A DNA stretch of 41,762 nt, taken from NCBI GenBank assembly GCA_022340805.1, contig JAJDNF010000069.1:1-41762 (forward strand). Direction: 5' to 3'. The stretch's first letter is position 1. Each line of letters begins with the position of its first letter. The notes under the pieces are model-generated. The model saw nothing but the letters and a program-made list of their open reading frames with translations. It ran no database searches and was not told the DNA's origin. Below are positions 15,961 through 27,075 of this stretch, piece after piece. The translations under genes and the position numbers were made by a program. This stretch comes from Chromatiaceae bacterium (GTDB lineage: Bacteria > Pseudomonadota > Gammaproteobacteria > Chromatiales > Chromatiaceae).

Positions 15961-16019
15961 GCGCAAAGAATTGCACGCAATCATGCGATGTGACCTCGCG
16001 TCGTTTGCGTTCTTTGCGC
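15961..16019. repeat. 10-bp inverted repeat in the gatA-gatB spacer
   Basis: GCGCAAAGAA (15961-15970) is the exact reverse complement of TTCTTTGCGC (16010-16019). The 39-nt interior contains another partial pair (ACGCAA with TTGCGT). It lies in the 120-nt spacer between the gatA stop and gatB start, so it can form a long hairpin in the operon mRNA. Function is unknown. Confidence 0.6.
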
Positions 16020-16035
16020 ATCAATGATGCATGCG

Positions 16036-17490
16036 TCAGACAAAGTCCGCGGGCGCTTGACGGTGCCAGTCGGTCGCCAGCTGCAGCTGGTGGGCTACGT
16101 TGAGCAGGCGCGCCTCGTCGAAATAGTTGCCGATAAGCTGCAGCCCCACCGGCATGCCGTCGCTCGCCGGCGCAGGGATCGACATGCCGGGCAGGCCTGC
16201 CAGGTTGACCGCGATCGTGTAGATATCCTGCAGGTACATCGACACCGGATCGTCGGCCTTCTCGCCGAGACGGAACGCGGTGCCCGGCGCGGTCGGGCCG
16301 ACGATCACGTCACACGCGGCAAATGCGCGCCGGAAATCATCCGCGATCAGCTGGCGCACCTTTTGCGCCTTGAGGTAATAGGCGTCGTAGTACCCGGCCG
16401 ACAGCGCATAGGTGCCGATCATGATGCGGCGCTTGACCTCCGCGCCGAAGCCCTCCGAGCGCGAACGCTTGTAGAGGTCCTCGAGGTCTTTCGGATCGGT
16501 GCAACGATGACCGTAGCGCACGCCGTCGAAACGCGCCAGGTTGGACGAACATTCGGCCGGTGCGACCACGTAGTAGGCCGGCACCGACAGGCCCGCGTTC
16601 GGCAGGCTGACCTCGACCAACTCGGCACCGAGCCTCGTCAGCTCGTCGAGCGCAGCGCTCACCGACGCACCGACGCCGGCATCCAGCCCCTCGCCCATGA
16701 ATTCCTTGACGATCCCGATCCGCACACCCTTTATCGGGCTTCCAAGCGCACCGACATAGTCGTCAACCGGACGCTGCGCACTGGTCGAGTCACGTTCATC
16801 GAAACCCGCCATCGCGGCCAGCATCAAGGCCGCATCCTCGGCACTGCGGGTCATCGGCCCCGCCTGGTCGAGCGACGAGGCGAACGCGATCATGCCCCAG
16901 CGCGAACAGCGCCCGTAGGTCGGCTTCAGGCCGGTAATACCGGTCAGCGCGGCCGGCTGGCGGATCGAGCCGCCGGTGTCGGTGCCGGTCGCCGCCGCGC
17001 ACAGGCGCGCGGCCACCGCGGCGGCCGAGCCGCCCGACGAACCGCCAGGCACGGTCTCGGTGTCCCAGGGGTTGCGCACCGGGCCGTAGTAACTCGTCTC
17101 GTTCGACGAACCCATCGCGAATTCATCCATATTCGTCTTGCCAAGCATCACCGCGCCGGCGCGCTGCAGATTGGCCACCACGGTAGCGTCGTATGGCGAG
17201 ACGAAGCCCTCCAGCATGCGCGAACCACAACTGGTGCGCACATCGAGGGTACAGAAGATGTCCTTGTGCGCGATCGGGATGCCGGTCAGCGGGCCGGCAG
17301 CGCCCGCGGCGATGCGCTCGTCGGCCGCCCTGGCCTGGGCGAGTGCCAAGTCTTCGGTGACCGTGACGAAGCTGTTGAGCGTCGCGTCGTGGGTCTTCAC
17401 GCGCTGCAGCATCTGCGTGGTGAGCTCTGTGCTGGACACCTGGCCGTCGCGTAGCGCGATCGACAGTTCCGCAATGGTCTTGTTATGCAT
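16036..17490 (-). CDS. gatA: Asp-tRNA(Asn)/Glu-tRNA(Gln) amidotransferase subunit A
   Basis: Glutaminase subunit of GatCAB; it releases ammonia from glutamine for tRNA amidation. The 484-residue amidase has the complete Ser-cisSer-Lys triad: K76 in IAHKDIFC, S151 in [12 protein letters not shown] and the nucleophile S175 in [30 protein letters not shown] is the usual lead-in. The ATG at 17490 has no strong Shine-Dalgarno. It lies 103 nt after gatC and 120 nt before gatB, looser than the overlapping arrangement seen in many operons. Confidence 0.97.
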   Translation of the reverse strand: MHNKTIAELSIALRDGQVSSTELTTQMLQRVKTHDATLNSFVTVTEDLALAQARAADERIAAGAAGPLTGIPIAHKDIFCTLDVRTSCGSRMLEGFVSPYDATVVANLQRAGAVMLGKTNMDEFAMGSSNETSYYGPVRNPWDTETVPGGSSGGSAAAVAARLCAAATGTDTGGSIRQPAALTGITGLKPTYGRCSRWGMIAFASSLDQAGPMTRSAEDAALMLAAMAGFDERDSTSAQRPVDDYVGALGSPIKGVRIGIVKEFMGEGLDAGVGASVSAALDELTRLGAELVEVSLPNAGLSVPAYYVVAPAECSSNLARFDGVRYGHRCTDPKDLEDLYKRSRSEGFGAEVKRRIMIGTYALSAGYYDAYYLKAQKVRQLIADDFRRAFAACDVIVGPTAPGTAFRLGEKADDPVSMYLQDIYTIAVNLAGLPGMSIPAPASDGMPVGLQLIGNYFDEARLLNVAHQLQLATDWHRQAPADFV

Positions 17491-17593
17491 GGGAATACGC
17501 GAAATCCATGGTCAGTGGCTGAAATACCCTGGCGCGGAGATCGGTTACGCCGCGCGCCCCTGGCCGAAGGTCAAACGGCGACGCCGCCACACC

Positions 17594-17881
17594 TCACTCG
17601 AGGACCTTGGGGACCAGAAACAGGCCGTTCTCGACCGCCGGCGCATGTGCCTGGTAGCGCTCGCGCCGGTCCTCCTCGGTCACCACGTCGGCGCGCAGTC
17701 GCTGGGCCATCTCGAGCGGATGCGCCATCGGCGGCACATCCGCGGTGTCCACGGCATCCATCTGCGCAACCAGGTCAAGGATGCTGGACAGCTCCCGGCC
17801 GAGGGCCTCGGACTCGCGTGGCTCGACTGCAAGGCGGGCCAGATGGGCGATTTTGGCGACATCGTCAGCAGACAGCGACAT
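17594..17881 (-). CDS. gatC: Asp-tRNA(Asn)/Glu-tRNA(Gln) amidotransferase subunit C
   Basis: Small linker subunit that wraps around GatA and stabilises its contact with GatB. The product is 95 residues from the ATG at 17881 (MSLSADDVAKIAHLARLAV); the open frame runs upstream to 18196 with unconserved sequence. PPMAHPLEMAQRLRADVV and the C-terminal FLVPKVLE are diagnostic. It is the first gene of the gat operon and is divergent from mreB across a 318-nt gap. Confidence 0.96.
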   Translation of the reverse strand: MSLSADDVAKIAHLARLAVEPRESEALGRELSSILDLVAQMDAVDTADVPPMAHPLEMAQRLRADVVTEEDRRERYQAHAPAVENGLFLVPKVLE

Positions 17882-18068
17882 GGCTTTGTACCGATTGGGG
17901 CATCGACTCGAACAAGGCGGGCAAATTACCACAATCCCGGTCTGCGCCGAAACCAAACGACCACCGGGCGCGTTAATCGCAGCCGTCGACCGCCGAATCC
18001 GGCCGGTCCCGGCGCGTGCCGCGACCCACCGGAATGCGACGAACTCGCCGAACAGGGTCCCAGTGCGC

Positions 18069-19249
<1,181 letters not shown>

Positions 19250-19315
19250 CGACACAACGGCGAGGCCGCGCAGCGTCGCAGCGCGTGGCATGCCGCAGGA
19301 ACGGAGAGCGTTACC

Positions 19316-20296
19316 ATCAAGCCGATCTTTGCACAGGGCCCCTCCCAAACCACCCGCCTGGTGACCGCCGTGCTACTGTCGCTGGCCCTGCTGGTCCTCG
19401 ACCACCGGTTTCACCACCTGCAACAGCTGCGCAGCGCGCTGTCTTTCCTGACCTATCCGCTACAGTACCTCGCCGACCTGCCATTCACCACGTCGCACTG
19501 GCTGAGCGAGGCCACCAGCAGCCACGAGGTCCTGTACGAGCGCAACCAGCAGTTGCACGCCGAGAACCTGCGCCTGCAGGCCGAATTGCAGAAGTACGAG
19601 TCACTGCAGGCCGAAAACATGCGCCTGCGCGATCTGGTCGACTCGTCGTTCAAGGTCGGTGACCGCGTTTTGGTCGCCGAGATGGCGTCGGTCGACCTCG
19701 ACCCGTACAAACAGCAGGTGATCATCAAGAAAGGGGCGGTCTCCGGCGTATTCGAGGGCCAACCGGTACTCGATGCGCGCGCGGTAATGGGCCAGGTGAT
19801 CGAAGTCAACCCGCTGGCCTCGACCGTGCTGCTGATCACCGACAGCAGCCACGCGCTTCCGGTACAGGTGCTGCGCAACGGGCTGCGCACCATTGCGGTC
19901 GGCACCGGGCGCATCGACGAGCTGAAATTACCCTACCTGCCGACCAACTCGGACATCGTCGTGGGTGACCTGCTGGTGACCTCCGGCCTGGGCGGCAAGT
20001 TCCCGCCCGGGTACCCGGTGGCGACCGTGACCCGTGTAGATCGCTCGCCCGACGCACCGTTTTCCAGCGTGTTTGCCGAGCCGCGTGCCCACCTGGACCG
20101 CAGCCGCGAGGTGCTGTTGGTCTGGACGGTACCCAACGACGTGCCGAGCGCTTATGCGCCAACCGATGCGCCGGCCGATGCGCCGCCCGATGCGCCTGCC
20201 GACGACCAGACCACACCCGATGAAGGCGCGCCCGCGACACCCGCAGAGTCCAATCCCGCAGGTATGGATAGCACGCCCACGGAGCCCGGTACATGA
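19316..20296 (+). CDS. mreC: rod shape-determining protein MreC (apparent ATC start)
   Basis: Bitopic inner-membrane protein linking MreB to PBP2-RodA. The frame from 19316 reads IKPIFAQGPSQTTRLV, aligning exactly with the E. coli start MKPIFSRGPS, but the first codon is ATC. No in-frame ATG, GTG or TTG lies between the mreB stop and the GTG at 19361. GGAG sits nine bases before the ATC. Starting at 19361 would remove the conserved cytoplasmic N terminus and cut into the membrane helix (about residues 16-30). A coiled coil (about 65-105) and the beta domain (DPYKQQVIIKKGAVSGVFEGQPV to VTSGLGGKFPPGYPVATV) follow. The last 50 residues are low-complexity Pro/Ala/Asp repeats. The family call is certain; the start is not. 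Confidence 0.9.
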   Translation: MKPIFAQGPSQTTRLVTAVLLSLALLVLDHRFHHLQQLRSALSFLTYPLQYLADLPFTTSHWLSEATSSHEVLYERNQQLHAENLRLQAELQKYESLQAENMRLRDLVDSSFKVGDRVLVAEMASVDLDPYKQQVIIKKGAVSGVFEGQPVLDARAVMGQVIEVNPLASTVLLITDSSHALPVQVLRNGLRTIAVGTGRIDELKLPYLPTNSDIVVGDLLVTSGLGGKFPPGYPVATVTRVDRSPDAPFSSVFAEPRAHLDRSREVLLVWTVPNDVPSAYAPTDAPADAPPDAPADDQTTPDEGAPATPAESNPAGMDSTPTEPGT

Positions 20297-20778
20297 GCGG
20301 TTCCGGCGACGGCCGACTGATCATCGTCGCGACGCTGTGTGTCGCGATGCTGCTGACGATCCTGCCGATGCCGGAGTGGGCGCGCCCGTTCCGCCCGCAG
20401 TGGGTCGCGCTGGTCCTGCTTTACTGGGCCATCGCACTGCCCCACCGGGTCGGTGTGGGCACCGGATTCATCGCAGGCATCGTGCTCGACGTCCTGACTG
20501 GCACGCTGCTCGGCCAACATTCGCTCGGCCTCACCGTGGTGATCTTCATCGCCATCCAGCTGCACCAGCGCATCCGCGTGTTCCCGTTCTGGCAGCAGTC
20601 GCTCGGGATCCTGATCCTGTTGATTATCGATCACCTGCTCGGGCTATGGGTCACCGGGGCCACGCGCGGCGTCGCGCCTCCCCTGATCTATTGGGCCATG
20701 CCGCTGATCGGCGCCCTGCTATGGCCCTGGATCTTCGTCACGCTGCGCAAGACCCGCCGCCACTTCAAGGTCAGCTAA
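20293..20778 (+). CDS. mreD: rod shape-determining protein MreD
   Basis: Polytopic inner-membrane partner of MreC in the elongasome. The 161-residue product has about five hydrophobic helices and a short polar N terminus. Typical MreD stretches are MPEWARPFRPQWVALVLLYW and GFIAGIVLDVLTGTLLGQHSLGL. The ATG overlaps the mreC stop by four bases (ATGA), and mrdA follows four bases after its stop, so translation is tightly coupled. Confidence 0.95.
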   Translation: MSGSGDGRLIIVATLCVAMLLTILPMPEWARPFRPQWVALVLLYWAIALPHRVGVGTGFIAGIVLDVLTGTLLGQHSLGLTVVIFIAIQLHQRIRVFPFWQQSLGILILLIIDHLLGLWVTGATRGVAPPLIYWAMPLIGALLWPWIFVTLRKTRRHFKVS

Positions 20779-20782
20779 GCCG

Positions 20783-22633
20783 ATGCAGCTGAAAGACACC
20801 ATCCGTGAGAGTCAGGCCTTTCTGACCCGCGCCATCGTCGCCGGCCTGCTGGTGCTGGCGGCGGTGATCGTGCTGATTTGGCGCCTGGTGCAGCTGCAGA
20901 TCATCGACCATGAGCATTTCACCACGCTGTCGCGCGAGAACCGCGTCAAGGTCTTGCCGCTGCCACCGACGCGCGGCCTTATCTATGACCGTGCGGGCGT
21001 ACTGCTGGCCCAGAACCGGCCGGCCTACAGCCTGGAGATAACCCCCGAGCAGGTCAAAGACCTCGACCAGACGCTGGCCGAACTGGCCACGGTGATCGAG
21101 ATCGACGACGAGGACCGCGAGCGCTTCTGGCAGCTGAAAAAGCGTGCGCGACGCTTCGACAGTGTGCCGATCCGGGTCAACCTGAGCCAGGATGAGACGG
21201 CCCAGTTCTCGGTGCATCGGCACCGCTTCTCCGGTGTAGATATCAAGGCGCAACTGTTGCGCCACTACCCGCATGGCCCGAAAACGACCCACGTACTCGG
21301 CTATGTGGGCCGCATCAGTCAGCGTGACATCGAACAGATCGACGCCTCCAACTACGCCGGCACCAGCCACATTGGCAAGAACGGCGTGGAAAAGACCTAC
21401 GAATCTGCGCTGCACGGCGCGGTCGGCCTGGAGCAAGTCGAGGTAAATGCCGCCGGCCGCAAGGTGCGCACGCTGGAGCAGACGCCGCCCGAGCCTGGTG
21501 TGGACATCCACCTGCACATCGACATCGGCCTGCAGGAGGTTGCGATGAAGGCGTTCGGCGACAACAACGGTGCGGCGGTCGCGATCAATCCAAAGGATGG
21601 CGGTGTACTGGCCTTCGTCAGCCAGCCGGGCTACGAGCCGAACGACTTTGTCGAGGGCATCAGCACCCGGGACTATGACGCCCTGCAGCAGGACGAAAAC
21701 CGCCCCCTGTACAACCGCGCGCTGCACGGCCAGTACCCGCCGGGTTCCACGGTAAAGCCGTTCATGGGCCTGGCCGGCCTCGAGCGCGGCGCGATCCAGT
21801 TCGACAGCAGCGTGTATTGCCCGGGATTCTTCCAGCTCCCGGGCAATACCCACCGCTACCGTGACTGGAAAAAGGGCGGACACGGGCCGATGGACCTGGA
21901 CTCGGCGATCGTGCAGTCCTGCGACGTGTTCTTCTACCGTCTGGCATACGAGTTGGGCGTCGACAGGTTGCACGACTTTCTGTCGCAGTTTGGTTTCGGT
22001 AACCGCACCGGCATCGATCTGACCGGTGAATCTACCGGCCTGCTACCGTCGCGCGAGTGGAAGCGGCGCACCCGGCATCAGCCCTGGTACCCCGGCGAGA
22101 CCCTGATCATGGGCATAGGCCAGGGCTACTTTCTGACCACGCCGCTGCAACTGGCCGCGGCAACCGCAGCGATTGCCAACAACGGCGTGTTCTTTACACC
22201 GCACGTGGTCGACTACCTGCAATCGCCCGCGACCGGCGAGATCACCCCGATCCCGCCGAGCGCGCATAAGATCCCGATCGGCCTGCAGCAAAACTGGCAG
22301 GATGTGCGCGCCGGGATGCAGCACGTGGTCGAGAGTCCGCGCGGAACCGCCAAACGGATCCGTTCCGATCGTTACACCATCGCCGGCAAGACCGGCACCG
22401 CACAGGTTTTCACCGTCGCCCAGGACGAGGAATACGACGAGGAGACGCTGGAGAAAAAATACCGCGACCACGCACTGTTCATCGCCTATGCGCCGGTCGA
22501 GGACCCGCAGATTGCGGTCGCCGTGGTGGTCGAGCACGGTGGCCACGGCGGCTCGGTGGCGGCGCCGATCGCACGTGCGATCATGGACGCCTACCTGTTG
22601 CCCAACGAGACCCGGCCGAAGGACGGCACATGA
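20783..22633 (+). CDS. mrdA: penicillin-binding protein 2 (elongation transpeptidase)
   Basis: Class B PBP that crosslinks peptidoglycan during lateral growth together with RodA. The 616-residue protein has a short cytoplasmic N terminus, one membrane helix (about 16-36), a pedestal domain starting [20 protein letters not shown], and the transpeptidase domain. Catalytic S322 and K325 are in PPGSTVKP; the second motif is SCDVF and the third is [10 protein letters not shown]. The C-terminal [21 protein letters not shown] is typical. The stop overlaps the rodA start by four bases. Confidence 0.97.
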   Translation: MQLKDTIRESQAFLTRAIVAGLLVLAAVIVLIWRLVQLQIIDHEHFTTLSRENRVKVLPLPPTRGLIYDRAGVLLAQNRPAYSLEITPEQVKDLDQTLAELATVIEIDDEDRERFWQLKKRARRFDSVPIRVNLSQDETAQFSVHRHRFSGVDIKAQLLRHYPHGPKTTHVLGYVGRISQRDIEQIDASNYAGTSHIGKNGVEKTYESALHGAVGLEQVEVNAAGRKVRTLEQTPPEPGVDIHLHIDIGLQEVAMKAFGDNNGAAVAINPKDGGVLAFVSQPGYEPNDFVEGISTRDYDALQQDENRPLYNRALHGQYPPGSTVKPFMGLAGLERGAIQFDSSVYCPGFFQLPGNTHRYRDWKKGGHGPMDLDSAIVQSCDVFFYRLAYELGVDRLHDFLSQFGFGNRTGIDLTGESTGLLPSREWKRRTRHQPWYPGETLIMGIGQGYFLTTPLQLAAATAAIANNGVFFTPHVVDYLQSPATGEITPIPPSAHKIPIGLQQNWQDVRAGMQHVVESPRGTAKRIRSDRYTIAGKTGTAQVFTVAQDEEYDEETLEKKYRDHALFIAYAPVEDPQIAVAVVVEHGGHGGSVAAPIARAIMDAYLLPNETRPKDGT

Positions 22634-23769
22634 GCTATTCACCCCGCCAGCTCGGCGATCTGACGCCGACCAATCCGAACCGCCGCCAGGGCCTGCTCGC
22701 GGTGTTCCATATCGATCTGCCACTGCTGGTCGGACTGCTGCTGTTGTGCGGATTCGGCCTGATCGTCCTGTACTCGGCCTCCGGCGAGGACCTAGGGCAG
22801 GTGGAGCGGCAGGCGGTGCGCATCTTCCTCGCCTTCATGGTGATGCTGGCGATTGCGCAGCTCAATCCGGCGACCCTGCGACGCTGGAGCCCCTGGCTGT
22901 ACGCGCTGGGGTTGGCGATGCTGGTCGCGGTTCTGGTGTTCGGCGAGATCGGCAAAGGCGCGCAGCGCTGGCTCGACCTTGGGGTCGTGCGCTTTCAGCC
23001 TTCCGAACTGGTCAAGCTGGCGGTTCCGCTGATGATCGCCTGGTACCTGGCCGAAAAACGCCTGCCACCGCGCTGGCAGCGCCTCGCGACCGCGGCACTG
23101 ATGATCGCGGTCCCGGTGCTGCTGATCGCCAAGCAGCCGGACCTCGGCACCTCGCTGCTGGTCGCCAGCGCCGGCATCTTCGTGCTGTTCCTGGCCGGGA
23201 TCAGCTGGCGCCTGATCGGCAGTCTGCTGCTCGGCGCAGCCGGGGCCGCGCCGGTCGTCTGGTACCTGATGCGCGACTACCAGCGGCAGCGCGTGTTGAC
23301 CTTCCTCGACCCCGAAAAGGATCCGCTCGGCGCCGGCTACCACATCATCCAATCGAAGATCGCAATTGGTTCCGGCGGGCTGTATGGCAAGGGCTGGCTG
23401 AACGGTACCCAGTCGCAGCTCGATTTCCTGCCGGAACGCCACACCGACTTCATCTTCGCGGTGATGTCGGAGGAATTCGGTCTGATCGGCGTGCTGGTCC
23501 TGCTGGCCATCTACATGTTCGTCATCAGCCGGGGCCTGTACATCGCGACTCGCGCACAGGATACCTTCACCCGCCTGATCGCCGGTTCCCAGACCTTGGT
23601 GTTCTTCGTCTATGTATTCGTCAATACCGGCATGGTTACCGGTCTGATGCCGGTCGTCGGTGTGCCGCTGCCGCTGATCAGCTATGGCGGCACCTCACTG
23701 GTGACCCTGATGGCAGGCTTCGGTATCCTGATGTCCATTCATACTCATCGCAGACTGCTGCCGACCTGA
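22630..23769 (+). CDS. rodA: peptidoglycan glycosyltransferase RodA (SEDS family)
   Basis: Polymerises lipid II into glycan strands in the elongasome. The 379-residue polytopic protein has about ten hydrophobic helices. SEDS signatures include [20 protein letters not shown] and [14 protein letters not shown], with the conserved Asp in the second. [20 protein letters not shown] and the terminal [19 protein letters not shown] also match. The ATG overlaps mrdA (ATGA), and the next gene starts directly after its stop. Confidence 0.97.
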   Translation: MSYSPRQLGDLTPTNPNRRQGLLAVFHIDLPLLVGLLLLCGFGLIVLYSASGEDLGQVERQAVRIFLAFMVMLAIAQLNPATLRRWSPWLYALGLAMLVAVLVFGEIGKGAQRWLDLGVVRFQPSELVKLAVPLMIAWYLAEKRLPPRWQRLATAALMIAVPVLLIAKQPDLGTSLLVASAGIFVLFLAGISWRLIGSLLLGAAGAAPVVWYLMRDYQRQRVLTFLDPEKDPLGAGYHIIQSKIAIGSGGLYGKGWLNGTQSQLDFLPERHTDFIFAVMSEEFGLIGVLVLLAIYMFVISRGLYIATRAQDTFTRLIAGSQTLVFFVYVFVNTGMVTGLMPVVGVPLPLISYGGTSLVTLMAGFGILMSIHTHRRLLPT

Positions 23770-24774
23770 ATGATGCACAAAACCCTTTGCCTGATCCTCC
23801 TGCTGGCCGTGAGCGGACTCGCCCAGGCCAAGACACCCGACCAGTTGCGCGCCGAGTTCATCGCCGAGATGGTCAGCAAGTATGGCTTCTCCAAACGCGA
23901 GGTCACGCACACGCTGTACAAGGCGCAGCTGCGCCGACCGATCCTAGAGGCGATCGCCCGCCCGGCCGAGAAGGTACTGAACTGGAGCGAATACCGCGCG
24001 ATCTTCCTCACCCCGTCGCGTATCCAGGGTGGCGTGGCGTTCTGGCGGCAGCACGCCGATGCCCTCGCACGCGCGGAAAGGGAATACGGCGTGCCGCCGC
24101 AGATCATCGTCGCGATCCTCGGCGTAGAGACCCGCTATGGTGCCAACACCGGCAACTACCGCGTATTGGACGCCCTGCACACCCTGGGTTTTCATTACCC
24201 GAAGCGCGGCGCGTTCTTTCGTGAACAGCTGAGCCACTTCCTGCGCTTCACGCGCGAGGAAAAGCTCGAGCCGGTGGCGCCGACCGGTTCCTATGCGGGT
24301 GCGATGGGCATGCCGCAGTTCATGCCGGACAGTTTCCGCAGCTATGCGGTCGACTTCGACGGCGACGGGCATCGTGACATCTGGCATTCCCCGGATGACG
24401 TGATCGGCAGCGTCGCCAACTATTTTGCAAAGAAAGGCGCCTGGACGGCAGGTGCGGCGGTAGCCCAGCCGCTGGCCGGCATGGACAGCGTGCCCCAGGC
24501 GCTGGTGGACGCCGGGGCCAAGCCGAGCCTCGAGGCCGGGCAACTGACCGCGGCCGGCATAGCGCTGGACCCGCCGCCCGCGCCCGGCACACGGCTCAGC
24601 CTGCTCGAGTTCGATACCAATGACGGCAAGGAGTACTGGGTCGGCATGAACAACTTCTATTCCATCATGCGATACAACCCGCGCACCAAGTATGCAATGG
24701 CGGTCTATCAGCTCAGCGAGGCGATCCGCGAGCAGTACTACGCGCAGGCCAGCGGCGCGCACGTGGCGGGGTAA
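23770..24774 (+). CDS. mltB: lytic murein transglycosylase B
   Basis: Cleaves glycan strands with formation of 1,6-anhydro-muramyl ends. It has 334 residues with a Sec signal peptide (MMHKTLCLILLLAVSGLAQA) that lacks a lipobox Cys, so it is probably soluble periplasmic, unlike the lipoprotein MltB of E. coli. The catalytic Glu is E120 in ILGVETRYGANTG. GAMGMPQFMPDSFRSYAVD, DIWHSPDDVIGSVANYF and the C-terminal NFYSIMRYNPRTKYAMAV are family signatures. The start abuts the rodA stop; a second ATG follows immediately. Confidence 0.95.
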   Translation: MMHKTLCLILLLAVSGLAQAKTPDQLRAEFIAEMVSKYGFSKREVTHTLYKAQLRRPILEAIARPAEKVLNWSEYRAIFLTPSRIQGGVAFWRQHADALARAEREYGVPPQIIVAILGVETRYGANTGNYRVLDALHTLGFHYPKRGAFFREQLSHFLRFTREEKLEPVAPTGSYAGAMGMPQFMPDSFRSYAVDFDGDGHRDIWHSPDDVIGSVANYFAKKGAWTAGAAVAQPLAGMDSVPQALVDAGAKPSLEAGQLTAAGIALDPPPAPGTRLSLLEFDTNDGKEYWVGMNNFYSIMRYNPRTKYAMAVYQLSEAIREQYYAQASGAHVAG

Positions 24775-24783
24775 TCAGGAACG

Positions 24784-25671
24784 ATGCTAACCGGTAAGTC
24801 ACTCAGCCGCCTTCCCGCACTGGGCCTGATCGGCGCCCTGGCCGTTGGCCTCGGTGGCTGCGGCGGGCTGGGGCCGGACTACGGCGGCGACCGGGACGGT
24901 CCGGGTGAACCGCGCGACGTGAGCCGGGTGCCGGATGCGGTTCCGCGGGTCGAACCCCTGAGCCGCGGCGGCAATCCGGAGAGCTATGTGGTTTTCGGGG
25001 ATCGTTACTACCCGCTCCGCGATAGCAAGGGCTTCGTGGAGCGCGGCATCGCGTCGTGGTACGGCCGCAAGTTCCACGGCCGCAACACGTCGAACGGGGA
25101 GCGCTACGACATGTACACGATGTCGGCGGCGCACAAGCGGCTGCCGATCCCAACCTACGTCCAGGTCACCAACCTTGAGAACGGCCGGAAAGTGGTCGTG
25201 CGCGTCAACGACCGCGGCCCGTTCCACGAAAACCGCGTCATCGACCTTTCGTATGCCGCCGCCGCGCGCATCGGCATGCTGGGCAAAGGTACCGCCCTGG
25301 TGGAGATCCGCGCGATCGATCCTCGGGCACCCACGACCCGGGTCGCAGCTGCGCCCGCGCAGCAGCAGCCCGCGCCGCTGGTCGCGGTGCCCGCGCCGCC
25401 CGTGCCCGAACCGGCTGCGCCCACCACGCCTGCCGCGCCGCGAATCTTTCTGCAGGCCGGCGCGTTCAGCAGCAACGACAATGCCGAGCGGCTGCGTGAT
25501 CGCCTCAAACAGGGACTGGCGCGCGAGGTTCGGGTGATCCCCGCCATGGCCACGACCGGATCGGTGCTCCGCGTGCAGGTCGGGCCGCTCGCCTCGGTCG
25601 AGATCGCCGACGAGGTCACCGCGCAGCTGCATGAGCTCGGGGTCGCCCAACCGCTGGTCGTAATCGACTAG
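24784..25671 (+). CDS. rlpA: septal ring lytic transglycosylase RlpA (lipoprotein, SPOR domain)
   Basis: Rare lipoprotein A; in Pseudomonas it cleaves glycan devoid of stem peptides at septa. The 295-residue protein has a signal peptide with lipobox GLGGC (Cys near residue 26) and a Gly/Asp-rich linker. The double-psi beta-barrel domain (about 80-175) has GIASWYGRKFHGRNTSNGE and VVRVNDRGPFHENRVIDLS. An Ala/Pro linker follows, then a C-terminal SPOR domain (about 218-293, starting RIFLQAGAFSSNDNAERL) that binds denuded glycan. CAGGAACG precedes the ATG. It lies nine bases after mltB. Confidence 0.95.
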   Translation: MLTGKSLSRLPALGLIGALAVGLGGCGGLGPDYGGDRDGPGEPRDVSRVPDAVPRVEPLSRGGNPESYVVFGDRYYPLRDSKGFVERGIASWYGRKFHGRNTSNGERYDMYTMSAAHKRLPIPTYVQVTNLENGRKVVVRVNDRGPFHENRVIDLSYAAAARIGMLGKGTALVEIRAIDPRAPTTRVAAAPAQQQPAPLVAVPAPPVPEPAAPTTPAAPRIFLQAGAFSSNDNAERLRDRLKQGLAREVRVIPAMATTGSVLRVQVGPLASVEIADEVTAQLHELGVAQPLVVID

Positions 25672-25768
25672 CGCCTGTTCACACTAAGCGCACGGTGCAA
25701 GCATCGGGCGCATGGGGGGGTCCGCGCAGGACAGGTCGGATCAACGGGTGTTTGTTAGGGATTACACC

Positions 25769-25798
25769 CTGACTAAGGGCAAACGCAGACGTTAGAAT
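25769..25798 (+). promoter_or_regulatory. possible dacA promoter in the rlpA-dacA gap
   Basis: The 254-nt gap 25672-25925 breaks the otherwise tight operon. CTGACT (25769-25774), an 18-bp spacer and TAGAAT (25793-25798, five of six) form a candidate sigma70 promoter, so dacA-dat-ybeD may have their own start. GGGTGT-ACACCC at 25746-25768 is a weak 6-bp inverted repeat overlapping its left edge. Nothing else is recognisable in the gap. Confidence 0.4.
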
Positions 25799-25925
25799 GC
25801 CCCGGATCACGATGGTTCATGCGCCCGAAACCTGAACCGTTCGACAGCCATTTCGCAGCCAAGCGAACCGGATCCCCGTATTCTTGCGTCCCGATCCGGC
25901 ATACCGCCACCAGGAAAGTAGTAAA

Positions 25926-27068
25926 GTGCACAAGACCGTCTTCATCTGCATCGCCCTGTACCTCCTCGCCCCCGTTGCGGCACTCGCCGCAGCGCCCGCC
26001 GCAGCGCCAGCCCCACCGACGGTCGCCGCGACCGGGTACCTGCTGATCGACATGGACAGCGACGTGGTATTGACCGCCAAGGACCCTGAACAGCGTCTCG
26101 AGCCGGCCAGCCTGACCAAGATCATGACCGCCTATGTGGTATTCCATGAGATCCAGAGTGGCTCGGTGAAGCTGTCCGACGAGGTCCTGGTCAGCGAAAA
26201 GGCCTGGAAGACACCGGGGTCGCGAATGTTCATCGAGGTCAACAAGCGGGTCACGGTCGAGGACCTGCTCAAAGGCATGGTCATCCAGTCCGGCAACGAT
26301 GCCAGCGTCGCACTGGCCGAGCACGTCGCCGGCAGCGAGGAGGCGTTCGCCAACCTGATGAACGACTACGCGCACCGTCTCGGTATGCAAAACAGCCACT
26401 TTGTCAATGCCACCGGGCTGCCCGACCCGGACCACTACACCACTCCGCACGACATCGTGCGGGTCACCGAGGCGACGATCCGCGAGTTTCCCGAGCTGTA
26501 CAAGCTGTATTCGGTCAAGGAATTCACCTTCAACGACATCCGCCAGCACAATCGCAACAACCTGCTGTGGCATGACGACTCGGTCGACGGGGTGAAGACC
26601 GGGCACACCGAGTCGGCCGGTTATTGTCTGGTCGCCGCTGCCAAGCGCGAGGGCATGCGCCTGATCTCGGTAGTAATGGGCACCACGAGCGAAAAGGCCC
26701 GCATCAACGAGAGCCAGTCGCTGCTCAACTACGGCTTCCGCTTCTACGAGACCCACCGGCTGTACTCGGCGGGCGATCGCCTGACCCGCACCCGGGTATG
26801 GATGGGCGAACAGGAGGAACTCTCGCTGGGCCTCGACAGGGACCTGTACGTGACGATTCCGCGCCGCCAATATGACAAGCTCAACGCACGTACCGAGATC
26901 CAGCCGAACATCCAGGCCCCGCTCGCCAAGGGCCAGAAGGTTGGCGAGGTGATCGTCGAACTGGATGGCGAGGTCGTGACGCGCCGACCACTGGTTGCGC
27001 TGGACGATGTACCCGAGGGCGGTATCTGGCGTACCGTCGTCGACACGGTGCTGATGATGCTGGAGTAA
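25926..27068 (+). CDS. dacA: D-alanyl-D-alanine carboxypeptidase (PBP5/6 type)
   Basis: Periplasmic low-molecular-weight PBP that trims the terminal D-Ala from pentapeptides. I use the GTG at 25926, which has AGGAA upstream and begins a clean signal peptide (VHKTVFICIALYLLAPVAALA); the product is 380 residues. S62 and K65 of the SxxK motif are in ASLTKIMTAY, the SxN motif is in IQSGNDASVALAEH and the KTG motif is in GVKTGHTESAGYC. A C-terminal beta-rich domain ends in a short amphipathic helix (WRTVVDTVLMMLE) for membrane association. It is followed after seven bases by a D-amino-acid transaminase gene. Confidence 0.96.
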   Translation: MHKTVFICIALYLLAPVAALAAAPAAAPAPPTVAATGYLLIDMDSDVVLTAKDPEQRLEPASLTKIMTAYVVFHEIQSGSVKLSDEVLVSEKAWKTPGSRMFIEVNKRVTVEDLLKGMVIQSGNDASVALAEHVAGSEEAFANLMNDYAHRLGMQNSHFVNATGLPDPDHYTTPHDIVRVTEATIREFPELYKLYSVKEFTFNDIRQHNRNNLLWHDDSVDGVKTGHTESAGYCLVAAAKREGMRLISVVMGTTSEKARINESQSLLNYGFRFYETHRLYSAGDRLTRTRVWMGEQEELSLGLDRDLYVTIPRRQYDKLNARTEIQPNIQAPLAKGQKVGEVIVELDGEVVTRRPLVALDDVPEGGIWRTVVDTVLMMLE

Positions 27069-27075
27069 ACAAGCG

